Shown here piece by piece: positions 44,641-54,850 of a stretch of 64,000 nt of DNA. Location of the stretch: NCBI GenBank assembly GCA_029961685.1, contig JARWKL010000003.1, forward strand, positions 14,775,731-14,839,730, in the 5' to 3' direction. The notes beneath the pieces are model-generated. The model was given only the letters and a program-made list of their open reading frames with translations, made no database searches and was not told the origin of the DNA. Source of the DNA: Aristolochia californica. Lineage: Eukaryota; Streptophyta; Magnoliopsida; Piperales; Aristolochiaceae. Positions within the stretch are counted from its first letter, which is position 1, and every line of letters begins with the position of its first letter. A program made the translations under genes and the position numbers.

Positions 44641-45602
44641 AGATATCATCTGTTGTACCATTTCAGGAGTGAGGGTGGTTGAACTTGCAGGTGTTGGAGG
44701 AACTAAAATGGTAGTGACTGGGACATCAGGCGGCAATGCTAAAGAACTCGAAGTACCAATGGAGACATGATAAGTTGTATTCTTCCTCCTTTCAGGGCAT
44801 GTAGGACAAACTACGATGAAATGACCCAACTTCTTGTTGTAGCTACAAGACCTCTAGGGGCATTCCCGAGCAAAGTGACCAAATGCCTTATAGTAGAAGC
44901 ACTGAATAGAAATGGTGTCCCGACCCTAATTTCTTCCTTGTGCTACATAAGCTACAGGAGTCAAGATATCAGCCTGGACTCGATGTTCCATGCGAGCCTG
45001 AGTAGCAATGCGCTACTCCTCCCCAAGAAGTTCACTCAAACAGGCATCCAGTGACGGCACTGGATGACGATTCATTAGATGTGACTGAGCAATCTCAAAT
45101 TCTGGATGGAGCTTCATCAAGAATTGATCCCTTTGACTAGTTTCATGTATGGCTTGCACAACAAAGAGAGCAGCAACATGGACATCCTCATAAACAATGT
45201 CAGTGTAGTCAGCTCACTGATTTGGAAGCCTGAGAAATATTCTTCAACGGAACGGCTGCCTTGCGTGAAATTTGCCATTTCATATTCAACTTGAAATCGA
45301 CGGGTCGTGCTGGTTTGACGATAAACCTTGTGGAGGTAATTCCACATATCTGTTGCAATTTTTTAGGGCCTCAGATTAAGGACTAGATGAGGCTCAATGG
45401 ATCCAAGTATCCAGGTCATGACTCTAGCATCCAAGATGATCCATTTTGACAATGCGTCATCATCGCCAGTTGCTGGATCACTCCCATCAATATGACCTCA
45501 TAAACCCTTTACCTGAACAAATAATCGGAACTGAAATTCCCAAGCACCGTATTTCTTGCTCGTGAACCGAATAGGAGAGAAATTTAACTTGTCTGCTGAC
45601 AT
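44641..45602 (-). pseudogene. gag: Cop-G Gag
   Basis: ATG at 45602-45600 (MSADKLNFSPIRFTSKKYGA). Then a stop, DDALSKWIILDARVMTWILG, SIEPHLVLNLRP, another stop, MWNYLHKVYRQTSTTRRFQ, FTQGSRSVEEYFSGF. Two zinc-knuckle-like motifs follow (CFYYKAFGHFARECP and CSYNKKLGHFIVVCP), both with a Cys replaced by Tyr or Asn. Degraded. Confidence 0.8.
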
Positions 45603-45654
45603 GAAAAAATCGGATCCAAAAAAATTACCGATCTACCCTCGCAATATTAGAAAT

Positions 45655-45895
45655 TCCAATTATACCCCCACTCTTTGAAAATTCCAAATAGACCCCCACA
45701 CCTTCAAAAATTCAAGATCTACCCCCAAACTATTAGAAATTCGAAATATATCCCCACACTTTCAAAAATTCTAACTATACCCCCAGACCTCAAAAATTCC
45801 AACTATACCCCCACACCTTCAAAAATTCCAAATTTGCCCCCTAAACCTTTAGAAATTCCAAATCGGCCCCCCAAGTTTCTAAAAATTTCAAAACG
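45655..45895 (+). repeat. Minisatellite in the Cop-G leader
   Basis: About nine imperfect units of 26-29 bp built on AAAAATTCCAACTATACCCCC with ACACCTTC, directly upstream of the gag start on the minus strand. The plus-strand open frame across it (Pro/Lys/Ile repeats) is a by-product of the repeat. Confidence 0.85.
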
Positions 45896-46367
45896 ACCTT
45901 ATGCAAATAATTTTCCTCTTAATCGTATGTGAACAGACGGTGGAAAAATAATGAACCTTTTCTTTTCCCCTTCCGGCGAGAACTCCTTTCCCAGCGAGAA
46001 CCCCCTTCTCGGCAACGGAACCACCCATTGGAGCTTCTCTAGCAACGAAAGCACCCATTGAAGCTTTTTTGACGACTTCTCCGAGCTTAGATGGTGTTTT
46101 TCGACAACCCCCGAAAGCGCTGCCGAAATCAGAGTGGTCGGACAACGCAGGTCATCGGACAGGGATACTTCGGGCAAAAAACCTTCGGATGAAGATGCTT
46201 TCTCTTCGGACGAATCGAGCTCTGATACCTAACCCATCAGTGGACCAGGGTGGACGAAACCTAACCTATGTGGACCGGAACCACCTATCTCTAACACCCA
46301 CTGTTCTTGTTCCCTACCGCTTCCGTCGGGATTCGAACGTGGAACGTGGTGCCTAGCTCTAATACCA
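45896..46367 (-). other. Cop-G leader, primer-site side
   Basis: Untranslated leader between the minisatellite and the primer site GGTATTAGAGC. No further feature seen. Confidence 0.6.
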
Positions 46368-46794
46368 TGTCAATATTTGTTTTCGATAACAAACTACCCC
46401 ACGGAACTCTGGTCTACACGGAGACGGAATGCATCGGACAGGCTGACGGCACAGCGAGCTCACAACTCCTATTGTGATGGACAAAACCGCCACTATCTCA
46501 CGTGACTGACGGAATAGTCCAAACCACCAAACGAGAAAGATCGTTGAGCTCTCTGGTTTCTCGACGAAGACAACGAACACGAGAGATGAAAGATAAATTC
46601 TTCCCATTGGGGTTTTCCCCCCTTTCATTATGTATTTAATCTTTAGGTTTTCCTGTTACAAAATGGCCCATGGGCCCAATACAATGCCACCCATCCCATT
46701 AAACTTAATATAATAACCCTATGTACATAACCCAAATTATACGACAATTATGAACATAAATTATATCTAATATACATTTTAAGATATCGTAACA
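46368..46794 (-). repeat. 5' LTR of Cop-G
   Basis: 427 bp. It matches 41149-41570 throughout with scattered differences, for example an AGCGAGCTC insertion near 46457. Confidence 0.92.
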
Positions 46795-46981
46795 AAACAT
46801 ACAGTAAAAGGGTTAAAAATCTAATGGCAAACATGAATTGGGAAAGAATACTTAAGGAAAAACGAGGAACTTCTCTTTTTTATTTTTCTTTCTATTCTTC
46901 TTCTTCTTCCTCCGCTTCTTCTCCATCTTCTTCTGCTTTTCCATCTCAGATCTTTCCTTTCTTTGATACCATGTTAAATTA
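46795..46981 (-). mobile_element. NA-C4 leader and primer site
   Basis: Continuation of the NA-C4 body beyond the Cop-G insertion. On the minus strand TGGTATCAAAGAAAGG (46966-46981) is the primer site. A TTC-rich run (TCTTCTTCTTCCTCCGC on the plus strand) lies at about 46895-46945. Confidence 0.7.
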
Positions 46982-47361
46982 TGATCAATTATTAGAACCT
47001 CGAGCAAAGTTAGAGAGGGAGAGGAGAAGAAAATAAGCAGAGAATAGAATAGATGGAGAGAGAGAGCTTTTAGGCTAAGAGAGAGCTAGGATGAATTAAG
47101 AGAAGGGGAGAGAGCTTGAATACTCTACCCCAAGCCAAAAGCCTCTATTTATAGTTTTATAGAGGAAGTTACAAAGGCTACAAGTTTTACATAAGAAAAG
47201 ACATAAGTAGACATGTTCGTCCTTGACTAACTACATCCTTGTGAAATCTTTAAGAGAAGTCTTCTTATTTACCATGATGCCACCTCTCTTGGACATACAG
47301 GCCTTCTCCTTGGATTTGTGGGTCTTCCTTGGTCGTCTTGGTTTGAGCCAATCTTCCAACA
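46982..47361 (-). repeat. LTR of NA-C4, flanked by internal sequence on both sides
   Basis: 380 bp. On the minus strand, TGTTGGAAGATTGGCTC to TAATTTAACA, with TATA box CTATAAATAGAGG near 47150. It resembles the NA-C LTRs at both ends and is diverged in the middle. The primer site and leader lie on the left, and a polypurine tract with internal 3' end lies on the right. Confidence 0.75.
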
Positions 47362-47480
47362 CTCCCCCTCAAATTGGTGGTGAGAGAACATCATAAACGT
47401 TCATCTTCCTACAAATGGTGAATAGAATTTTCCCATATAAAATGGCAGTCCATCATATCTTCAAACTAGGTCAAAAGTGT
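47362..47480 (-). mobile_element. 3' end of another NA-C internal region
   Basis: On the minus strand: GACTGCCATTTTATATGGG, then a reading of MNVYDVLSPP and a stop, then the polypurine tract TTTGAGGGGGAG joined to the LTR at 47361. These are the copia RNase H relics typical of the family. The motif at 47449-47465 (AGTCCATCATATCTTCAAAC) is a worn copy of the duplicated LTR-start seen in NA-C2 and NA-C3. Confidence 0.7.
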
Positions 47481-47697
47481 TGCTAAAGAAGCCAAACTCT
47501 TGCCTTATCTTTCCAGTTCCATACAAACAAGAAGAGGACATGGAAGAGGTCTCTTTTCAAAATCCATGGTGGGGAAATGTGACTTCCCAACCATTTTTGG
47601 AATATATTATTCTAAGTTCACTTATTTCATAAATTCCTATTTATTTATTCCAATTTTACTAAAACCTTATGACAAAATCTTCACAAGCAAGAGATTG
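47481..47697. other. Short unassigned stretch
   Basis: AT-rich flank between the NA-C fragment and the presumed left end of the Harbinger element. Nothing recognised. Confidence 0.4.
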
Positions 47698-47899
47698 AGG
47701 CCTTGTTATTGCACCTGGAGAATAAATGAAAGTGTAAGTGAGTACACTCTCACTTACCCAAAACCGTTAGTGCGTGCAACCGAAGGAAAGTGAAAGTGAA
47801 TGAATCAGTTCACTAACTTGCACTCACTCCTATGTAAAATGCGTGAAAGTGAAGTCCAACCCAAATCATGGTTCATTCACTTTAACTCGTTCGCTCGAC

Positions 47900-48660
47900 A
47901 CTCTTTGCGTGCCACTGCTCATTCGCTCAACCTTCTCTCTCATCCCTCTCTTCACTCTATGCTTCCCCTCTATTGCATCTCGCTCTCTACCGATTTTCGG
48001 AACTTGATCTCAGTGCTCACTACTTCCCCTCTCTCACCTCTCGTTCTCTGTCCAAACCTCATCTTGTCCTCTCTACAAGAACCTCATCTCAGCCCTCTCT
48101 TGCATCTCACCTATCACTCTTTGTTTCCCCCTCTCTCGCCCCTCGCTCGTTATTGGAATTGTCACAAATCCTTCTATTCTTCCCCGTTTGGCTTTGAATG
48201 CCCTAACTTCCTTCGATTTCCCCTATTTCAGCTTTGATTTCTCTCCCTCATCAACTCTCTTCCTTCATTTTCCCCGTTCAGACTCGACGGCCCTAAAAAA
48301 TTTCTCCCATTCTGCTTCGATTTCCCCCAAATTTCAAAAGGTATTCCAATGTAACCCTAAACCCTATTTTTTTTAGTTTGATTTATTATTGGATATTATT
48401 TTATTTTATTTTTTTGTGATTTATTTGTATTGATTGTTCAATTTCTGTATAATTTTGGGTTTAGGGTTAAGGGTTTATGGTTTATGGTGTGATTTTTGGA
48501 TTTATGGTTTAGGATTAATAAAAATTAGGGTTTAGGATATAATTTTACGTATAGGGTTTAAGGTATAATTTTGGGTTTGGGGTTTGGGGTTTGGGGTTTG
48601 GGGTTTGGGGTTTAGGGTTTAGGGTTTTCAGGCGTACAAAGTTTAGGGTTTTCAAGGGTG
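47900..48660 (+). other. CT-rich leader and intron with telomere-like repeats
   Basis: 47900-48330 is a pyrimidine-rich untranslated stretch ending TTTCAAAAG, with GTATTC next, a plausible splice donor. 48450-48650 is rich in TTTAGGG and TTTGGGG units (best run 48571-48630). A CAG or TAG acceptor precedes the ORF1 exon near 48702. The same layout recurs at 62820-63960. The open frames across it are low complexity. Confidence 0.55.
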
Positions 48661-48699
48661 TACTATTCCAAGACTTCTAAAAGATTTTTGTTTTCTTGT

Positions 48700-49245
48700 A
48701 GGATTACAGGAACACTGACAATTATAGACGGGTAGGGTTCACGTCGTATGACAAATTGTCTTTGGTTGTGAGAAACTCCATATTCATGGGGACAACCAGT
48801 CAAACATGTGTAAAGTTGGGTGATGACCTTCTTCATGGGCTAGAAGGGACACTGATCGACGAGATCGATGATGTCGATGCAATAAGGAGATCCCTTTGCC
48901 AATCCCTAGAGGCAATGAGTCGGCACCTAAGCAGCAGTGAATAGGTAACCCGTCACCTTCTACTCGTTGTAGGAAGAGATCCCGTATGTCCCCTAATGAT
49001 ATTGGAAAATTCATTGATGTGATGACCGCTATTGCAGAAACATTTATGGATGTCTTCCAACCTAAAGATGTCAATACTAAACTGTCATGGTACAAAGCCC
49101 TCTTGGAAATCCTGAACTTGCTGAGAGACTTGAAGTATCATGCTCCTTAATGGTTGGACACGGTAGATAAGAAGGATATGGTTGTTAGGATGACAATGGA
49201 AGAGGGGTGTAATTGGCTTCATTTTAATTACCGTGAATTGTAATG
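48700..49245 (+). pseudogene. Harbinger ORF1, Myb/SANT-like partner protein, fragment
   Basis: After a plausible acceptor near 48702: YRRVGFTSYDKLSLVVRNSI, MGTTSQTCVKLGDDLLHGLE, with a TAG at 48942. It continues in shifted frames with KRSRMSPNDIGKFIDVM, AIAETFMDVFQPKD and, after a stop, LDTVDKKDMVVRMTMEEG. The F-x5-Y-x-x-L pattern and the later Arg/Ser-rich stretch fit the Myb/SANT-like proteins that act beside Harbinger transposases, but similarity is weak and its position next to the transposase is the main support. Confidence 0.45.
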
Positions 49246-49339
49246 AGTTTTAAGTGCACTATTGACTTTGGGACAAGTGGTCTTTATTAATGTTATTTTT
49301 TGAATTATGACATTGTAAGACTTGGGTGTTTGTGGTTGT

Positions 49340-49860
49340 ATTATCAATGTCATTATGTTTTTGAATTATTGTGTGTTGTGAATGTGGTGAATATGAATGA
49401 ATATGACTTTGGATGAATATGATTGTGGTGAATATGGATGAATATGACTATGGATGAATATGTTTTTGAATTATTGTATGTTGTGATTACGCTCCTCAGT
49501 GGTTGTGACATTGTAAGACATGGATGAATATGTATGTTGTGATTGTGGTGAAGGATGTTGATTGGAGTTATGAAATTGATTGAAGATATGATGTTATTGA
49601 AGATAGGTTTGTGGATGAATATGATTCTTGTCATAGTAGTTATGGATGTGGATGTGTTGCATTTAAGTTAGGTTGTGATTGACAGGCATTATGTGATTGA
49701 AGAAAGGATGTGATTGATACAAGTGTTCAAGACAGGTTGTGATTGTGGTTGTGTGGAGTTGTGATTGAAGATAGGTGTGTGTTTGTGTTTATGTCTTTGG
49801 GTTGATATAGGTCATGGTTTTTTTGTTGCAATTGTGTTTGCGGTGATTGTGTTTATAGGT
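49340..49860 (+). repeat. TG/GA-rich minisatellite-like tract
   Basis: 49380-49640 is built of GAATATGA-type units (GATGAATATGACTTTGG, GGTGAATATGGATG), and 49680-49860 of looser GTGATTG units. It lies between ORF1 and ORF2. The minus-strand open frame across it is His/Asn/Ile-rich and not a gene. Confidence 0.75.
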
Positions 49861-50521
49861 ATTCATGGATAATATGTCAGACAAACAAAATATTACCATT
49901 ATGTTTGCCTTCGCAATTATGTTCTCCACGGCAATATATTATATATTCCATTGCAATAAGTGTGTACCACATTCTTATGAGATTGGTGGTCTATTATATT
50001 TGAAAAAGGTATTAGAAAAACCACCTGTTAAATTTCAAAAAGTTTACAGGATAAATCAAAGAGTAGAGGATTCTTATTAGCTACAAGGACCATATCAGTG
50101 GAAGAACAACTTGCATATTTTCTCCTCACTATTGGTCTGTAACAATCGTACAGTGCCATATCAGAGATGTTTGATAGATCGAATTGGACCATAAGCAAAT
50201 ATTTTTAATAAGGTGTTAGATGTTGTTGTTAAACTTCACTTTGATTACATAAAACGGCTGTCAAAACGTTCTCACTTGAAGATCTTAAACAATCTCATTT
50301 TTTTTTATACTTTAAGATAACATCAAAGCCATCTGATGAATAATTTTAGGTTAATGTCGAATTTGTGTTAATTGAAATGGTATCATTAGAATTGTATTGA
50401 GGCTATTGATAGAACTCATATCAAAGCGAATATCCCATTTGAGCAACAACCAAGATTCTGGAACATGAAGGGTTTTCTCTCACAAAATCAAGTGGCAGTA
50501 TATACAATTGACATGCAATTC

Positions 50522-50684
50522 TATAAGGACTGTGGACAATACCTTTCTCCACATTGGTATGATATTGCCCACTTTGGGCTTAAGCCCTCATGGATTTTCT
50601 CTTGGACTTTACCCCAAAAGGCCTCATACCAATGGAGACTACTGTCCATACATATACATCCATGATCCTCCCCACTTCTAGACA
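50522..50684 (-). repeat. 3' LTR of the TRIM-like element, shortened
   Basis: 163 bp. It lacks the outer 25-30 bp that the other LTR has beyond CCCACTTCTAG. Confidence 0.75.
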
Positions 50685-50978
50685 AACAATCATCTATCCA
50701 TCCACTCTCTACCAACCCGGATTCTATACTCCAATGCGTTTGAAACACACACCTTACATAGAGTACTACCCATCTCGAGAGTTTGCTCTATCCAAATCAA
50801 CTCCTTTTCATCGTGTTGGTACCAGGACACGTCCATGAAGAATCTGGAGCACACCACTTGTTCAATAGAACTCATCCACGGATCCCATCGCGATCTAATC
50901 AAAACCCACCACCTTTGTTCGGTATTCAAAGGATTCATCCATTGTGGCTAACTTCGGGGCATAGGCTTTGATACAATT

Positions 50979-51169
50979 TGTAAGGACTATGGACACTACC
51001 TTTCTCTACATTAGTATGATATTGTCCAGTTTGGGTCTAAGCCCTCATGGATTTGCTCTTGGGCTTTTCCCCAAAAGGCCTCATTCCAATGGAGACTATT
51101 GTTCATACATATATATCTATGATCCTCCCCACTTCTAGCCAATGTGGGACATTGGTCGTATACCCAAAA
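50979..51169 (-). repeat. 5' LTR of the TRIM-like element
   Basis: 191 bp. On the minus strand it starts TTTTGGGTATACGACCAATG and ends GTCCTTACA. Confidence 0.8.
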
Positions 51170-51596
51170 AATTCACTTATGTACTTGTTGGATAGGAGTG
51201 ATCAACAGCTGATTCACGTGTACTGAAGTCAGCATTGACTCGACTAGATAAACTTTGGGTACCTGAAGGTAAATAATTTATGTTTACTTAGTATTTTTTA
51301 TTTATTATTATCTTCAATTAATTCATGTGAAATATATCTTCTATTGTAGTAAATATTATTTAGTCGGTGTTTGTTATGCAAATCTTCCAGGATTTTTGGC
51401 TCCACATTGCGGCACTCGTTATTATTTGCAAGAATTTGGAGATAATTTCCTAAAAATGATAAGGAATTGTTCAACCGAAGGCATTCATCCTTGAGGACTA
51501 CTATTCAGCGTATTTTTTGGGCTTTAAAAGCTTGATTTTAAATATAGAAAGACGCTCCTCTATTTACTTTTGAGATCCAGATAAAAATTGTAATTG

Positions 51597-51685
51597 CTTG
51601 TTATATATTACATAATTATATAAGTACTTGTTATATATTACATAATTATATAAATACTTGTTATATATTACATAATTATATAAGT
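51597..51685 (+). repeat. 30-bp tandem repeat, three copies, in transposase exon
   Basis: Three near-identical copies of CTTGTTATATATTACATAAT followed by TATATAAGTA. Each encodes the family's C-terminal CYILHNYI-like motif, so a coding segment was amplified after decay. Confidence 0.85.
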
Positions 51686-51989
51686 ACAAAGGATTACAGG
51701 GATATCTTATAAATGAAAGAGGATGATTCAGCTGATGGGCTCAGTGAAGGAGATAATGAGGCCTTTGGTGTAAATGATGATCAAGATAGCGATGATAGTG
51801 TTGGTTTTGTACATGATGACAGCCAACTAACAAATATTTGGAGGGAGAGTGCATTACAATCTGCAAGAGCATCTTATTACCGAGATGCTATAGCGATTCA
51901 CATGTGTCGTGATTATTGATTATTGTATCTTATTGAATTTGAACATTTATGTTGTCTTTCACATGTACTAACTTGATGTTTTTTATATT

Positions 51990-52733
51990 AAAGGCCAAAA
52001 CACATTGTTATCTAAATGTTTTCTTTTATATTGCGAATTGTGGACTTAAAATTAATTCGGTTCATTGTAACCATTGTTTCCAAGAAATTATTTTATCATA
52101 GCTTTAAAAGTATTAACCTACGTTACCCTCTACCAAAGTTTTTTTATAATAAAATATCCTATTTATTTACATAAGATAATTTAGATAAGTTGATTTTTAT
52201 TTATAAATTACAAAAATAAACATATTTGTTTATGTATTTAATTTTTATTTTTTTAGTTAATTAATCTAATATTTTTATTTTTAAATAATTATATTATTAA
52301 TTTATACTATATTAAAATCTTATTATTATTTATACTATATTAAAATTCATCTAATTTTATTAATAAAATACTATATTTATTTATTTATTATATTCATTAT
52401 TGTTGTTACTATGTTAAATTAGTGATTTAAGAGTGATCTAATATTTTTATTTTTATGTAATTATATTATTAATTTATACTATATTAAAATTTATCTTATG
52501 TTATTAATAAATTATTATATTTATTTATTTATTATATTATTATTGTTGTTACTATGTTACATTAGGGATTTAAGAGTGATAATTAAAATATTGTTAAAGT
52601 GAGCATTTGATCAAGTATTTTTTTAAATTATTCTATTTTTTATAATTAATTAAACTAACGATTTTTTTTGGAAATATATTATTAATTTATAATACATTAA
52701 AATAGATCTTATGTTATTAATAAAATAAAATAT

Positions 52734-52796
<63 letters not shown>

Positions 52797-53340
52797 TTAT
52801 ATTCATTACTTTTATTACTATATTAAATTAGTGATTTAAGAGTGATAATTAAAATATTATTAAAATAATAATTTGATCAAGTATCTAGAAATTATAAAAG
52901 TATAAGTATTTTATTTTTTTAATTAATTAGTATACCAGTTAATTTTAACACGTAATTATTGTATTTATTTAGACTAAACTATAATCTACCTTAATTTATT
53001 ATTGAAATGTCTTATTTAATTAATTATTATATTAATATATTTTAATATTACATTAAATTACTTATTATTAAAGTGACTATGTTTCTTTCAATTTATTATC
53101 TGTTTAGGTATATGATCTATTATTTATGTATATTATAAAAAATAATTCATTCTCGTATTTACACTACATTTTTTTTTTAACACTGACTCCAAAAAGTGTT
53201 TTCCAATACACTTTATATTTAGCTCACTAAGACGAAAAATTATTCAAATTCTATTTCAGTTACACTAGGTAATTCACTTTCACTTTCTCTTCGCCCTACT
53301 TACCCCCCTTCCCCTCTCTCACATAAGGTTTACACTTTGT
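51990..53340. repeat. AT-rich tandem repeat region
   Basis: Very AT-rich. A unit of roughly 170-230 bp containing TTAATTTATACTATATTAAA, TTATTGTTGTTACTATGTTA and GATTTAAGAGTGAT recurs about three times (near 52280-52440, 52450-52600 and 52676-52870). Related sequence (TTGATCAAGTAT..., AAGTATTTTA) lies at 61830-62230. 53150-53340 is single-copy in this window. No gene. Confidence 0.7.
52731..52798 (+). repeat. (ATTT)n microsatellite
   Basis: About 17 perfect ATTT units inside the AT-rich repeat region. Confidence 0.95.
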
Positions 53341-53993
53341 GCCTTCGATTATCAAAATACTCGCATAAGATAGTTTAACTGTATTATTTGGTAAAATTCA
53401 GCAGATAACCTTAACTTCAATTTGTAACTTAATGAAAATAAACTGGTGGACAACCAAGACCTAGCACCACTGCACCCACATTTTAAAATGTGGAAGACCA
53501 GAACCGTAGGGCTTAAATTTTGAAAGCGCAGGTCCAGGGCCTGATCCAGGAACACTAATGTTAACGAGTTGCATTTCCCCATCAGTAGGATGATTTAGTT
53601 TGAATAAAAGCTACCACTTAGATGGGTTCTTCCATTGAGCTCGACACACCAAAGCACCATCATATCTATGTTCTCATTAATCCTATCACAATTGGCTTCT
53701 TATGTCAACCTAAACTTGCAGACTTGCCTACAATATTTCCTGCCAATTACAGAGCTGATATATACAGAGCAATGAAGAAAGAATACCAAAAAATGCATTA
53801 AAATGTCAAAGGAGATTCAATAACTGGATCATACAGATAGCTATCCATCCTATATCCTAAAGGCAATCAGCAATCTCTCACACCCTTCAGACTTCATCAA
53901 AGTTGGAAGGCTAAGAGCAAACACCTTGTTGGATCAAAATTGTTGAATCTTCTCGGGATAAGATTCTGCTTAAATGGCCCAGAGTAGAGATAG
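53341..53993 (-). other. 3' flank of the THALLO-like gene
   Basis: Downstream of the minus-strand stop at 53994. A minus-strand open frame (53352-53582) begins MGKCNSLTLVFLDQ but shows no domain and no support; it is probably 3' untranslated or intergenic sequence. Confidence 0.5.
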
Positions 53994-54850
53994 TTAGCTT
54001 TTGAACCTGATGCTACGGCTGATGCCAGTGTTGATTCCAGTCGTTTCTCCACCATATGGACCACTTGGTCTTCTGATATCACGAACTTGCCCTTTGCGAC
54101 GTACTACTGCTTTTTTATGTTTCAACTGCATTGTTTAATGTTAAAAAAATAAATAAATGATTAAGGGAAGTAGACTAAATGTTGTCTTCTAGTAAATATA
54201 AACATCAAACATAGAAAATTTAAATCACTAAATCGACCTTGTATTTCTTCCTTGGAATCTTGGTAAGCTTCTTCCGTGCTCGGGTTAAGCCCTTATTCTT
54301 CTCCATCTGCATATCCAGGTGTACAAGAAATGACTTAGGCCTTTAAAACCTGGGGTAGACAATGTTAACACCAGACTCATATGTGAAATCAACAAACATG
54401 TTATGTAATGTGTCTTTTACCATCTATTTCATCTTCTGGCAACAAGGGGATTGCAGGATTTCTGGATGAACAAAGCAACAAGAACATAATAAAAATTCCA
54501 GGTACTGCAAATGACTTTTATTATTTTAGTTGTAATAGTCAATAAACCCAAAATAGATAAGTATTTTTTCAAGAAAAATACCTCGCATATAGTTCAGCCT
54601 TGGCTGAGAGTTTCTCAGTGTGCTGTCTTTTAGCTTCTTTATAGAATTCATCTTCTGACTCTTGTGATTCACTCAACCTATGATCATCAACATCCATAGC
54701 TCCACCATTCCTCTGACATAGCTCATGGTCACTATCTCCAAAATCCGTGGTCTGAACTCCAGCTTTCGCAAGAACTTTGAGCTCATATTTTCTCCTCCTT
54801 TCTCCAATATCATCTCTTGCAGGCAAATCATCATCACCAAAGACAACCTT
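53994..54850 (-). pseudogene. THAL: THALLO-like C-terminal Sas10 domain exons
   Basis: About 54850-54582: VVFGDDDLPARDDIGERRRK, VLAKAGVQTTDFGDSD, ESEDEFYKEAKRQHTEKLSA, AELYAR. About 54464-54413: NPAIPLLPEDEIDGKRHIT, where the expected YQ and donor are replaced by a TAA. 54306-54238: MEKNKGLTRARKKLTKIPRK. 54125-53994: LKHKKAVVRRKGQVRDIRRP, then SGPYGGETTGINTGISRSIR before the stop. The C-terminus is very close to that of plant THALLO and yeast Sas10, which carry a basic RNA-binding tail. Confidence 0.9.

Larger units (their letters stand above)
41149..46794 (-). mobile_element. Cop-G, complete but decayed copia element
   Basis: 5646 bp, minus strand. 5' LTR 46368-46794, primer site TGGTATTAGAGC (46356-46367 in reverse), 3' LTR 41149-41570, polypurine tract AATTTGAGGGGGGA beside it. 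Exact AAACA duplications flank it (41144-41148 and 46795-46799), inside the NA-C4 leader. Gag, protease, integrase, RT and RNase H are all recognisable, with several stops and frame changes. Confidence 0.93.
50522..51169 (-). mobile_element. TRIM-like miniature LTR element in the transposase
   Basis: Two direct copies of a short LTR, 50522-50684 and 50979-51169, enclose about 290 bp. Both copies contain CCCCAAAAGGCCTCAT and ATGATCCTCCCCACTTCTAG. On the minus strand the right LTR ends CCTTACA and is followed by TATCAAAGCC (50966-50976 in reverse), a worn tRNA-Met primer site. Exact AATTC duplications flank the insertion (50517-50521, 51170-51174), and removing it restores the codons M-Q-F-T-Y-V-L. 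No coding capacity. Such sequences with this LTR type are widespread in plants. Confidence 0.85.
49865..51919 (+). pseudogene. PIF/Harbinger transposase (ALP1/HARBI1-like)
   Basis: N-terminal part: SYEIGGLLYLKKVLEKPPV and VEEQLAYFLLTIG. Catalytic start near 50390: CIEAIDRTHIKANIPFEQQP, where the family has AIDGTH, then WNMKGFLSQNQVAV and DMQF. After the TRIM, TYVLVG leads through two stops to ADSRVLKSALTRLDKLWVPE, then a GTAAAT donor. The next exon (about 51356) reads YANLPGFLAPHCGTRYYLQ, and SSLRTTIQRIFWALK, where the catalytic Glu of IERVFG is Gln. The last exon ends SYYRDAIAIHMCRDY at 51919. Stops and the Glu loss make it inactive. Confidence 0.88.
47698..51990 (+). mobile_element. PIF/Harbinger DNA transposon, decayed
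   Basis: Plus-strand remnant with the two genes expected of the superfamily: a Myb/SANT-like ORF1 (about 48700-49245) and a DDE transposase (49865-51919). A possible left terminus at 47698 begins GGCCTTGTTATTGCACC, followed by GAAAGTGTAAGTGAG and its inverse. The boundaries are inferred; I could not find a matching right terminal repeat. A TRIM-like element (50522-51169) interrupts the transposase. Long CT-rich and TTTAGGG-like non-coding DNA fills 47900-48660. Confidence 0.7.

Noticed and set aside
45655..45895. Regular repeats with spacers, CRISPR-like at first sight
   Set aside because: The units are contiguous, imperfect and without unique spacers, in a plant retrotransposon leader.
53352..53582. 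76-codon minus-strand frame downstream of the THALLO-like gene
   Set aside because: No domain. It lies past the family C-terminus, and the gene's stop at 53994 is well supported.
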